Below are positions 7,575 to 14,888 of a DNA stretch of 19,731 nt, piece after piece. The stretch spans positions 1-19,731 of the forward strand of contig CAZNPU010000039.1 in NCBI GenBank assembly GCA_964575335.1. Direction: 5' to 3'. The position numbers and the translations under genes are program-made. Every line of letters starts with the position of its first letter. Positions within the stretch are counted from its first letter, which is position 1. This DNA is from CAZNPU01 sp964575335 (GTDB lineage: Bacteria; Planctomycetota; Phycisphaerae; Phycisphaerales; SM1A02). The notes under the pieces were generated by a model, which saw only the letters and a program-made list of their open reading frames with translations, was not told the DNA's origin and ran no database searches.

Positions 7575-8678
7575 TCAGCCCTGCTGCTTGGCCTGCTCTT
7601 CGTATTCTTTGAGCGTCTGCTTCAGGTATTCAGCCATCTGCTCAGGCGCGAGTTCAACAGCCTTTTTCTGCAGCCGAATGGCTTCTTTGAGATCGCCCTT
7701 CTCAAAGTACACGCGTGCGACGGTGTCGATGATGGACGCATCCTGTTCCTGGGTCAGTTCGTTGGCTCGCTTGGCGAGTTTCATTGCAAAATCGAGGTTG
7801 CGCGTCTCGATGCCAGGCTCATCCACAACGAACCACGCCATCGCGTTGAGCAGCATCGGATTGTCCCATTCATCCTTGGCGAGTTCCTCGCCGAACGCAT
7901 AGCCCTCATCCGGCCGATTCATTGCGCTCAGGAGGAGTTCAAACTTCTGCATGCGGGGGCGCAGTGCGTTTTGGCTTTTTTCGATCTGCTTGTCCAGAAG
8001 CGCCAGCACGCGATCCCAGTCTTCCGCCTCCATTGCGGCGCGCAACGCACGCTGCGCTCTCATTTGTTCCCGAATCGGCGCCTGCTGCTGTTCCCAGGTG
8101 GCTCGAAACGTCTCGCGATCCCATGTGTCATTGATGACGCTTTCCAGCGGCTTGTCCATGCTCATCGGGTGGCCGATCCACTCGATCTCGCCGGTTTTGC
8201 CCACAATGAATGATGTTGGAATTCCCTGCTGGCCGGCGGCGTAGAAGTAGTCCTTGTAGACCGAACCGTCGGGATCGGTGGTGAGGCGGTATTGCACCAC
8301 TTCGCGCCACGGCTTGTTGAGCTGCGGATGATCCTTTTCAAGAAACTCATTGATCACGTCCAGCGACTCATCGCTCACGCCGATGATTGTCAGGCCGTAG
8401 TCCTTGTACTTCTGCTGCAACTCAGTGAGGTGAGGCATGCTGGCGCGGCACGGCGGACACCACGTGGCCCAGAACTCAACGATGTAGACCTTGCCTTCCT
8501 CGAACTCGGCAACCTTGTCACCGATGACCCAGTGTTCGATGTCAAGAGCAGGAGCCTTGTCGCCGACGGTGAAAAACTTCTCTTCGTCCTTCTCAGCCTG
8601 CGGCTGATCCTGGCCGTGCAATGCGGCAGTGGTCAACCCCAAGACCAGCAGGCTGGTGATCGCGGTGCGTTGGAACAT
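7575..8678 (-). CDS. Secreted TlpA/ResA-type thioredoxin with TPR-like C-terminal tail
   Basis: A 367-residue protein. Residues 1-22 form a signal peptide (basic start, hydrophobic core, small residues before GQDQ), so it should act outside the cytoplasmic membrane. A TlpA/AhpC-TSA thioredoxin domain covers about 35-185. It has the active site WATWCPPC (Cys74, Cys77) and the cis-proline loop GIPTSF (Pro154). The last 180 residues are helical and charged, with one clear TPR-like unit (about 314-347: VARVYFEKGDLKEAIRLQKKA). The family reduces disulfides, for example in cytochrome c maturation, but many such proteins in planctomycetes have no known target. AAGGAG (8686-8691) sits seven bases before the ATG, and an intrinsic terminator follows the gene, so it is a single-gene transcript. 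The partner is unknown; a TPR tail suggests protein binding. Confidence 0.88.
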   Translation of the reverse strand: MFQRTAITSLLVLGLTTAALHGQDQPQAEKDEEKFFTVGDKAPALDIEHWVIGDKVAEFEEGKVYIVEFWATWCPPCRASMPHLTELQQKYKDYGLTIIGVSDESLDVINEFLEKDHPQLNKPWREVVQYRLTTDPDGSVYKDYFYAAGQQGIPTSFIVGKTGEIEWIGHPMSMDKPLESVINDTWDRETFRATWEQQQAPIREQMRAQRALRAAMEAEDWDRVLALLDKQIEKSQNALRPRMQKFELLLSAMNRPDEGYAFGEELAKDEWDNPMLLNAMAWFVVDEPGIETRNLDFAMKLAKRANELTQEQDASIIDTVARVYFEKGDLKEAIRLQKKAVELAPEQMAEYLKQTLKEYEEQAKQQG

Positions 8679-8895
8679 GAATGATCTCCTTGTTTTGTAC
8701 GAGTGGGCGTAAAGAGATACAGACCATCAGGCTATCAGTTTTCGGCTTCCGGTGGCGGTCTGATCTGCTGCTGAAAGCGACACGTGAGCAGTCAGGCGTT
8801 GTGCTGGAATGTCGATGGCTGGTAGTCTGGCGTGCGCGCAGTGCGCATCTGAACAAAAAGTATGTACGCCGCCAATGCGGGAGGGTTGAGGTGAA

Positions 8896-9699
8896 TCACC
8901 CATCAGATCCGGATTGCATCATGAATGTGATGACGTCATACACCGCATGGACGCCGACGACGATGCCAAAGCCTCGCACCACATAGATTGCCCCGAAATA
9001 CAGCCCTGCCAAGAAGAAAAAGATTAATCGATGCAGCGAAAGCTCACCCGTCGGGCCTTCAAGGGGGTGATACCACGTAAATGCAGCGGCGGCGACGACT
9101 ACAGCAATACCTGCGCCGAGATTGTGCGATGCCTTGCCCACATCCACCAGCAGTGTGTGGATGACAGCAATCAGCATCATTCGAAACAGGAGTTCCTCAT
9201 ACAGTCCGGCGCCGATGCTGATGGCCACTTTTGCGCCTAACCCCTGATTCTCCAATAGGTTGGCAGGTGACGTGGAAGCAAGAAGGTTCACCGTCGGCGC
9301 TGCTTCACGAACAATGAGGCCAGCCAGCACCAGAAGCGGCATCGCAAGCGCAACGGATTCCAGCGCCATGATGCCGAGGGCGGGGTAATCAATGGTCCAT
9401 CGCTGGCGGCTAAGCACATGCCAGGTCAGCAGCACTACAACCACCGCAGCGCCACCCAGATAAAAGCCGCTGGCCGGCTCAATGCCGAAGGCCGCAAAGA
9501 ACTTCAGCAGCGTTTCATGGGCCCGGTTCGTCAGCACGCCGTGCTCGGACCGCAGCAGCAGAACCAGCCCGAATTCGTACGCCACCACCAGCGGGAAAAG
9601 AAAGGCAAGGATTTGCAGAGGCCGCTTGCTGACATCCAGGTAGTTTCGTTTGTCAGCCAGCGTTGGGCGATCCGGCTGGGAACGTCTTGGTTTGGACAT
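8896..9699 (-). CDS. CPBP family intramembrane protease (CAAX protease-like)
   Basis: A 267-residue polytopic membrane protein with about seven hydrophobic segments. It has all three core motifs of the CPBP/Abi family in order: EELLFR (168-173, the EExxxR glutamates), FTWYH (207-211, FxxxH) and HAVYD (251-255). These residues form the active site of Rce1-type glutamyl intramembrane proteases. Bacterial members have been linked to peptide maturation and bacteriocin immunity, but most, as here, have no known substrate. The start at 9699 has no clear ribosome site. It lies 110 bp downstream of rpsT on the same strand and could be read from the rpsT promoter. A small 6-bp hairpin without T-run, about 9745-9765, lies between them. 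No bacteriocin-like gene is nearby. Confidence 0.88.
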   Translation of the reverse strand: MSKPRRSQPDRPTLADKRNYLDVSKRPLQILAFLFPLVVAYEFGLVLLLRSEHGVLTNRAHETLLKFFAAFGIEPASGFYLGGAAVVVVLLTWHVLSRQRWTIDYPALGIMALESVALAMPLLVLAGLIVREAAPTVNLLASTSPANLLENQGLGAKVAISIGAGLYEELLFRMMLIAVIHTLLVDVGKASHNLGAGIAVVVAAAAFTWYHPLEGPTGELSLHRLIFFFLAGLYFGAIYVVRGFGIVVGVHAVYDVITFMMQSGSDG

Positions 9700-9809
9700 C
9701 GCTACAAACCGGCTTTCCCAGCGGGGTGTCTACCGCGAACCCTGGCAGGCCCGTTATGAGCCTGCAGGCAAGATGTTTCTCGTGCCCTCATGCACCCCAC
9801 GCCGGTTAC

Positions 9810-10094
9810 TTAAGCGCTGGCGGCAACCTTTGCCTTCATCTCGCGCAGGCGGCGGGACAGACGGCTCTTTCGGCGTGCAGCAGTGTTGGCATGGATCGTG
9901 CCGGTGCAGGCGATCTTGTCCAGCAGGCCGCATGCCTTGCGGAACTCGGTCTCAGCCGCCTGAACGTCCTGACCCTGCAGCGCGGTGAGAAAGCTCTTGA
10001 TCTGGTTCTTAATCCGACGCTTCCGCCAGAGATTGCGGGAACGCTTGACGGCGTCTTGCCGCATGCGCTTCTTGGCTGACTTAATGTTGGGCAC
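9810..10094 (-). CDS. rpsT: 30S ribosomal protein S20
   Basis: A 94-residue basic protein starting PNIKSAKKRMRQ after the initiator, the standard S20 N-terminus. The other family block, TIHANTAARRKSRLSRRLREM, lies near the C-terminus. S20 binds 16S rRNA at the base of the 30S body and stabilises early assembly. The start is GTG at 10094: family alignment demands it, and AGGA lies nine bases upstream; the frame could be extended to 10166 but those codons are not S20-like. Rare start codons on rpsT are known in other bacteria (UUG in E. coli) and are tied to autoregulation there; whether that applies here is inference. A good promoter lies just upstream, and tRNA-Arg is divergent from it. Confidence 0.95.
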   Translation of the reverse strand: MPNIKSAKKRMRQDAVKRSRNLWRKRRIKNQIKSFLTALQGQDVQAAETEFRKACGLLDKIACTGTIHANTAARRKSRLSRRLREMKAKVAASA

Positions 10095-10131
10095 GGGTAG
10101 GGTTCCTGTCTGAAAATCAAACGAGTCGCGT

Positions 10132-10160
10132 ATTATCGTAGAATGTTGGAAAGAAATCAA
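10132..10160 (-). promoter_or_regulatory. Predicted sigma70-type promoter of rpsT
   Basis: On the - strand TTGATT (10155-10160) and GATAAT (10132-10137) are separated by exactly 17 bases. The GTG start of rpsT is about 38 bases past the -10 box, leaving a short leader. Confidence 0.6.
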
Positions 10161-10192
10161 CCGCAACGTGGCTGAAGTTGAGCCTGCCCAGC

Positions 10193-10221
10193 TTGAGAGA
10201 CCGCCCAGGGTGTGCTATCGT
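10193..10221 (+). promoter_or_regulatory. Possible promoter of tRNA-Arg
   Basis: TTGAGA (10193-10198), a 17-base spacer and TATCGT (10216-10221) lie 33 bases before the tRNA. Four of six bases match the consensus at each box, so this is only a moderate candidate. Confidence 0.4.
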
Positions 10222-10254
10222 ATATGCTTTCAGCCCCGTTTGCGGGATGAGAGT

Positions 10255-10328
10255 GCGAGTGTAGCTCAATTGGATAGAGCATCGGCCTACGAAGCCGGAG
10301 GTTAAAGGTTCGAGTCCTTTCACTCGCG
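10255..10328 (+). tRNA. tRNA-Arg (anticodon ACG)
   Basis: A full cloverleaf can be drawn. The acceptor stem GCGAGTG pairs with CACTCGC (10255-10261 with 10321-10327), with G as discriminator. The D arm is GCTC/GAGC. The anticodon stem TCGGC/GCCGG has loop CTACGAA, giving anticodon ACG at 10289-10291. The T arm AAAGG/CCTTT holds loop TTCGAGT. The anticodon reads Arg CGN codons, with A34 normally edited to inosine by TadA. CCA is not encoded and must be added after transcription. Confidence 0.97.
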
Positions 10329-10976
10329 TTGGGTTTCGTTCACTGCCACAGCCGTGAGGGGGCTGAGGCGGCGTGGGGCCGCGGCGATTGCCGTGGGTCG
10401 CCTTTTGGGGGTTTGACCCCATACAAACCCCCGCCCATTCAACAATTCCAGTCATACCCCGCCACAATATGCAGGAACTGCATACTACTGGTGGCTGTGT
10501 CGCATGGTTGCCTTCCAGTGGTGGGCGGTGACTGCCGGGTGTGCCGGTTGAACGTCACCAAGCCAGCAGGACGCTGCTCCGGAAGCAAGCCGAGGAGGGA
10601 GGGGGAAGAGCCGCAGGTGCTGCTGCCGCACTCATCTGGTGAGCCGCAGTGCGGGCGGGGGAGCTGACGCGAATGGAGGTAGAAGGAGAGAAGCAGGTAC
10701 GAACGCCCTGCGGCCGCCCGCTTCGCTGATCTTCCGATTCTTCTTCTCACTTCACCGCTTGCAGCATCGGCGCACAGGCCTGCTGCGATGCCGTTGCCAT
10801 CATATTGTGCTGTTACCTTTACCTTGCCAATCGTGTGCAGCGTTTGAGCGAAGCAGCATGATTAGATTCAGTACGGCTGCGCTCGCAGATTCATTAAACA
10901 GTTTGCCATCCAACAGCCCGCGACTCGCCCAGCGGCTGCAAACTCACTACTATTGCGCGATTCTCAAGGACAGATC
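10329..10976. other. 648-bp intergenic region with many potential RNA hairpins
   Basis: I find no protein with recognisable features here on either strand. From about 10343 to 10660 the sequence is GC-rich and dense in short inverted repeats: CAGCC/GGCTG, CGGC-GATT-GCCG, the 9-bp GGGGGTTTG/CAAACCCCC, ATGCAG-GAA-CTGCAT nested in GCCAC/GTGGC, GGTGAC/GTCACC, AGCAG-GACG-CTGCT and CCGCACT/AGTGCGG. From about 10700 on, base composition drops and the hairpins thin out; this part probably holds the promoter and leader of the pyruvate dehydrogenase operon, though no convincing -35/-10 pair stands out. The hairpin-rich part may be a non-coding RNA gene, a long leader, or simply GC-rich spacer. Confidence 0.45.
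10407..10432. repeat. 9-bp inverted repeat downstream of tRNA-Arg
   Basis: GGGGGTTTG (10407-10415) and CAAACCCCC (10424-10432) form a perfect 9-bp stem with an 8-base loop. It lies about 80 bases after the tRNA. No T-run follows on the + strand, so a terminator role for the tRNA is possible but not standard. Confidence 0.45.
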
Positions 10977-12068
10977 ATGCCAACTGTAGCGAAGTCTCAG
11001 ACAGCCAATACCAGACGACCGACCGCCGATACGCCCGATGCTAAGACCCTCAAGCAGTGGCTCCGCGACATGCTGCTGATTCGCGAGTTCGAAGTCCGCT
11101 GCATGCAGGCGTACCAGAACAAGAAGATCGGCGGGTTTTGCCACGTGTACATCGGACAGGAAGCCGTAGCGGTAGGGTGCATCGCTGCGGCCAGGCACGA
11201 AGACCCCGTCATCACCGCCTACCGCGATCACGGCCACGCCCTGGCCCGAGGGATGGACCCCAAATACTGCATGGCGGAAATGTTCGGCCGCATCGGCGGC
11301 TGCGCCAAAGGCAAGGGCGGGTCGATGCACATGTTTGACAAGCGCAACAACATGTTCGGTGGGCACGGCATCGTCGGCGCCCAGACCCCGCTGGGGGCCG
11401 GACTGGCGTTCGCCACCAAGTACTACGATGAGGTGATCAACGGCGGCAAGTCGAGTCGGGTGACGTTGTGCTTTTTGGGCGATGGAGCGCTCAATCAGGG
11501 AGCGTTTCATGAAGCGATGAACCTGGCAGGGATCTTGGACTTGCCGGTCATCTTTGTCTGCGAGAACAACGGTTACTCCATGGGCACGGCCATCACCCGC
11601 GGCACAACGATGGGCCATGACATCACCAAGAAGGCGATCGGCTATGGCATCGAAAGCGCGACGATTGACGGCATGGACGTGCTGAGCGTCTACGAGGGCA
11701 TGAAGCCGCTGATTGACCGTTGCCGCGAGACCAGCCGGCCAGCGTTTGTGGACATGCGCACCTACCGGTTCAAAGGCCACTCGATGTCCGATCCGCGCAA
11801 GTACCGCACGAAGGAAGAGGAAGCGCGGTACGAGTCGCAGGATCCCATCGACAAACTGGCAGCGTTCCTGATGGAACACCACGGCTTTTCGAAGGAAGAC
11901 TACGAAGCCTTGAATCGTGAGGTGAAGGATCAGGTGCGCGAAGCGGTTGAGTGGGCTGACGCCTCGCCGCCTCCGCCGATTGAAGAACTGTACAAGGACG
12001 TGTACGTGGAGAAGTGGGGGCCGTACACGGGCACAAGCTTGCCGATGATGCTTGAAGAAAACGGCTGA
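10977..12068 (+). CDS. pdhA: Pyruvate dehydrogenase E1 component, alpha subunit
   Basis: A 363-residue thiamine-diphosphate enzyme subunit. ATG 10977 is preceded by AAGGA six bases upstream; a TTG at 10953 in the same frame lacks such support. The ThDP motif runs from GDG (about 168-170, in FLGDGALNQGAFHEA) to NN (about 197-198, in VCENNGYSMG). The regions FEVRCMQAYQNKKIGGF and YRFKGHSMSDPRKYRTKEE are typical of the alpha chain of alpha2beta2 E1 enzymes. The reaction is decarboxylation of pyruvate and reductive acetylation of the lipoyl group of E2, feeding acetyl-CoA to the TCA cycle. The beta chain and E2 follow on the same strand. A branched-chain or acetoin substrate is the main alternative, but GGCAKGKGGSMHMF and the overall match favour pyruvate. 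Confidence 0.92.
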   Translation: MPTVAKSQTANTRRPTADTPDAKTLKQWLRDMLLIREFEVRCMQAYQNKKIGGFCHVYIGQEAVAVGCIAAARHEDPVITAYRDHGHALARGMDPKYCMAEMFGRIGGCAKGKGGSMHMFDKRNNMFGGHGIVGAQTPLGAGLAFATKYYDEVINGGKSSRVTLCFLGDGALNQGAFHEAMNLAGILDLPVIFVCENNGYSMGTAITRGTTMGHDITKKAIGYGIESATIDGMDVLSVYEGMKPLIDRCRETSRPAFVDMRTYRFKGHSMSDPRKYRTKEEEARYESQDPIDKLAAFLMEHHGFSKEDYEALNREVKDQVREAVEWADASPPPPIEELYKDVYVEKWGPYTGTSLPMMLEENG

Positions 12069-12155
12069 ACACCGCATGACAAAGCGGTGCATGGATTACG
12101 GAACGTGAACGCGAACAGCGCTGCATCTTCATTCCGCAGCGTTTGAGACTGAAAG

Positions 12156-13145
12156 ATGACAACCACGCGTGAAATTGAATTTCGTGATGCGCTTCGTGAG
12201 GCCATGAGCGAGGAGATGCGCCGTGATCCGCGCGTCTTTCTCATGGGCGAGGAAGTCGCGGAATACAACGGTGCATACAAGGTGAGCCGGGGCATGCTTG
12301 ATGAGTTCGGCCCGCGTCGCGTCATTGACACGCCGATTTCCGAATCCGGCTTTGCTGGACTGGGCATCGGCGCAGCAATGATGGGGCTGCGGCCGATCAT
12401 TGAGTTCATGAGCTGGTCGTTCAGCCTTGTCGCTGCCGACCCGATTCTGAACAACGCGCCCAAGATGCTCTACATGTCGGGCGGCCAGTTCGGGTGCCCA
12501 ATTGTTTTCCGCGGCAACGACGGCGCCGGCGGCCAGCTTGGCTCCACGCATTCGTGGTGCGTCGAGTCGCTGTACGCCAACGTGCCGGGATTGAAAATGG
12601 CGATTCCGTTTGATCCTTACGACGCCAAGGGGTTGCTCAAGACCGCCATTCGTGATGACGATCCGGTGTTTTTCCTGGAGTCCGAACGCTTGCTGTCGAC
12701 CAGGGGACACGTGCCGGAGGAGGAGTATCTGATTCCATTCGGTCAGGCGCTGATTCGCCGCGAGGGAACCGACTGCACGATCGTCAGCTTTGGCCGGCCG
12801 CTGTATTTCTGCCTTGAAGCTGCCGATGCGCTGGCGAAGGAAGGCATCTCGTGCGAAGTGATCGACGGACGCACGATTCGGCCACTGGACATCGACACGG
12901 TTGTCCGATCGGTGCGCAAGACAAATTACTGCGTGGTCGTCGATCAGTCCTGGCCTTTTGCTTCGGTGGGTGCGGAGGTTGCGGCACAGGTGCACCGCTA
13001 CTGCTTTGATGATCTGGATAACTACGTTGCGCGTGTGCACAGTGATGACGTGCCGGCTCCGTATGCGTACAACCTTGAGCAGGAAATGCTGCCCAACGCA
13101 AGGAAGATCGTCGAGGCGGTGCGCGCGGTAACGTACAATGCGTGA
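12156..13145 (+). CDS. pdhB: Pyruvate dehydrogenase E1 component, beta subunit
   Basis: A 329-residue protein, the usual length for the E1 beta chain. It begins TREIEFRDALREAMSEEM and has MGEEVAEYNGAYKVSRGM. It also has DTPISESGFAGLGIGAAM, with the conserved Glu63 that activates ThDP. RGNDGAGGQLGSTHS follows, and the C-terminal swivel domain carries IDGRTIRPLDIDTVV. It pairs with the alpha subunit to make the E1 active site. It begins 87 bp after pdhA ends. The only ribosome-site-like sequence is a poor GAAAG touching the ATG, so initiation may be weak or aided by other means. The start is well supported by family length. Confidence 0.93.
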   Translation: MTTTREIEFRDALREAMSEEMRRDPRVFLMGEEVAEYNGAYKVSRGMLDEFGPRRVIDTPISESGFAGLGIGAAMMGLRPIIEFMSWSFSLVAADPILNNAPKMLYMSGGQFGCPIVFRGNDGAGGQLGSTHSWCVESLYANVPGLKMAIPFDPYDAKGLLKTAIRDDDPVFFLESERLLSTRGHVPEEEYLIPFGQALIRREGTDCTIVSFGRPLYFCLEAADALAKEGISCEVIDGRTIRPLDIDTVVRSVRKTNYCVVVDQSWPFASVGAEVAAQVHRYCFDDLDNYVARVHSDDVPAPYAYNLEQEMLPNARKIVEAVRAVTYNA

Positions 13146-13349
13146 AGAAAGCGTCGTGTGATTTGTGTGCGATGACTGGCGATTGACGTTGTGCACCAGG
13201 CGGCCGCTTGCGAAGAAACGATTCGACCCCGGCGCCAATCGTCACCTGCCAGAGAAAGACAGCGTTCTTCGATCAATAGTCAAACGTGACGCTGTGCTCA
13301 ACCGTGAGTCAGCAATCGTCAATTGCCTTTTGTCAATCTGAAATCGACC

Positions 13350-14792
13350 ATGCCCATACCCATCACCATGCCGCGGCTTTCGGACACGATGGAGTCCGGA
13401 ACCATCATCAAGTGGAACGTCAAAGAAGGTGATAAGGTTTCCGCCGGCGATGTGGTCGCCGATGTTGAAACCGACAAGGCCACAATGGAGATGGCGGTGT
13501 ATGACGACGGCACCGTGGCGAAGATTGCGGTGCCCGAAGGAAAATCTGTGAGTGTCGGTACGGTCATCGCCGTACTGGCCGAGCAGGGGGAAGACCTCAA
13601 GGAGGCTGCAGCAAGCGTGGACGGCGAAGCCGCCGCTAAAGCCGCCCCGCCGAAAGCCAAGGAAACGCCCAGGGAAGAGCAGGTTCGCGCTGCGACCGGC
13701 GCGGTTATGACCGAGGTCAGTCAAGCCCAGCCCAAACCCGCAACAGCCGGAACAAGCGAGATTGCAGCCGAAGCGCGGCCGCACGACACGACTGCCGAAG
13801 CGGCCGGCAAAGCAGCTGCGCCCGATGGCGGGCGAGTGCGCGTCAGTCCCGTGGCGCGGCGTTTGGCGGAAGAACACGATATCGATTTGCGTTCGATCGA
13901 AGGCACCGGGCCGGGCGGGCGCATCATCAAGCGCGATGTGCTGAATGCGATTCAGGCTGCGGAAGAAACCGCCGCCGCTGTCCCACCCTCAGCGAGGCCG
14001 CAAGCCGCTGAAGAAGCTCGCCGCGAGGAAGCGCCGCTCGCCACGCGCGTGCCTATGGCTGCGCCGCAACAGGCGATGGCTGGCGCCATGCTGGAAGCAT
14101 GCCGCGTTCAGTTGTCGAACATGCGGCAGACAATCGCGCGCAGGCTTGTTGAGTCGAAGCAGACAATCCCGCATTATCAGGTCACCTATACGTTCAATAT
14201 GGATCCGCTGCTCGAACTGCGCAGCGCATTGAACGAGCAGCTCAAGCCCCAGGGCGTGAAGCTTTCGGTGAACGATTTTCTCGTGCGTGCCTGTGCGCTG
14301 GCGATACACCAGCATCCCGAATTCAACGCCAGTTGGGGCGAAGATCATCTGGAAATCCACGGTGAGGTCAATATCGGCATCGCCATTTCGCTTCCAACCG
14401 AGCGAGGCGGCGGGTTGGTCGTCGCCACCATCCGCAACGCGGATCAAAAAGGCCTGCGCACGATTTCCTACGAGAGCAAGATGCTGGCGGAGAAGGCGCG
14501 TACCCGCGGCTTGTCACTGCAGGAAATGGCCGATTCGACCTTCACCATTTCAAACCTTGGCATGTATGGCGTGGATAACTTCACCGCGATCATCAACCCG
14601 CCGAACTCAGCCATTCTCGCTGTGGGAGCAGCGGTGAAAAAGCCGGTTGTGCGCAACGATGAGTTGACGATCGGCCACGAGATGAGCGCGACGCTGTCAT
14701 GCGATCACCGCATCATCGACGGCGCAATGGCGGCGGAGTATCTGCAAACGCTGCGTCAGCTCATTGAGAATCCCGCCACGCTGATGGTGTGA
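13350..14792 (+). CDS. pdhC: Dihydrolipoyl acetyltransferase, E2 of pyruvate dehydrogenase
   Basis: A 480-residue E2. A single lipoyl domain (about 1-78) begins MPIPITMPRLSDTMESGTI and has the lipoylated Lys43 in VETDKATMEM. An Ala/Pro/Glu-rich linker follows (about 84-160). A peripheral-subunit-binding domain (about 162-200, VSPVARRLAEE..DL..IEGTGPGGRI) binds E1 and E3. A second linker leads to the catalytic acetyltransferase domain (about 252-480) with the active-site DHRIIDG (452-458, His453 and Asp457) near the end. It moves the acetyl group from lipoyl to CoA and forms the core of the complex. ATG 13350 gives the family N-terminus; an in-frame TTG at 13323 and ATG at 13368 are less likely. 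It follows pdhB after a 204-bp gap. No E3 gene follows. Confidence 0.94.
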   Translation: MPIPITMPRLSDTMESGTIIKWNVKEGDKVSAGDVVADVETDKATMEMAVYDDGTVAKIAVPEGKSVSVGTVIAVLAEQGEDLKEAAASVDGEAAAKAAPPKAKETPREEQVRAATGAVMTEVSQAQPKPATAGTSEIAAEARPHDTTAEAAGKAAAPDGGRVRVSPVARRLAEEHDIDLRSIEGTGPGGRIIKRDVLNAIQAAEETAAAVPPSARPQAAEEARREEAPLATRVPMAAPQQAMAGAMLEACRVQLSNMRQTIARRLVESKQTIPHYQVTYTFNMDPLLELRSALNEQLKPQGVKLSVNDFLVRACALAIHQHPEFNASWGEDHLEIHGEVNIGIAISLPTERGGGLVVATIRNADQKGLRTISYESKMLAEKARTRGLSLQEMADSTFTISNLGMYGVDNFTAIINPPNSAILAVGAAVKKPVVRNDELTIGHEMSATLSCDHRIIDGAMAAEYLQTLRQLIENPATLMV

Positions 14793-14794
14793 AC

Positions 14795-14878
14795 GAGGTT
14801 CGGCGCCCTGCGCGTTTGTTTGTTCATCTGCTCAGAGCAGAACGCACTGCCGCCTGCTCTGCGCGGTGGATGAACCTC
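14795..14878. repeat. Nested inverted repeats between convergent genes
   Basis: GAGGTTC (14795-14801) pairs with GAACCTC (14872-14878), GTTCATC (14822-14828) can pair with GATGAAC (14869-14875) instead, and CTGCT/AGCAG or GAGCAG/CTGCTC pairs lie inside. The element fills the space between the E2 gene and the convergent membrane protein gene. It could end transcription from both sides, but neither strand has a clean T-run after the stem. Confidence 0.45.
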
Positions 14879-14888
14879 ATGCTGCGCA

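Noticed and set aside
8848..8862. Imperfect palindrome around GTGCGCGCAGTGCGCAT upstream of the TlpA-like gene
   Set aside because: It is GC-alternating sequence that arises easily at this base composition, and it is far from any good promoter match.
10577..10594. TCCGGAAGCAAGCCGAGG resembles the GGAA-loop region of bacterial SRP RNA
   Set aside because: The conserved AGCAG on the 3' side and the CAGG on the 5' side are missing, and the flanks do not pair as in helix 8. I do not call ffs here. An Infernal search with the SRP RNA models would settle it.
10439..10750. A 103-codon - strand frame in the tRNA to pdhA gap
   Set aside because: No ribosome site, odd composition (many Ser, Arg, Cys) and overlap with several hairpins; not supportable as a gene.
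10950..13238. Long open frames (about 370-380 codons) on the - strand opposite the E1 alpha and E1 beta genes
   Set aside because: They are mirror frames caused by GC-rich codon use in strong real genes. Their translations are rich in His and Arg, lack family motifs, and have no ribosome sites.
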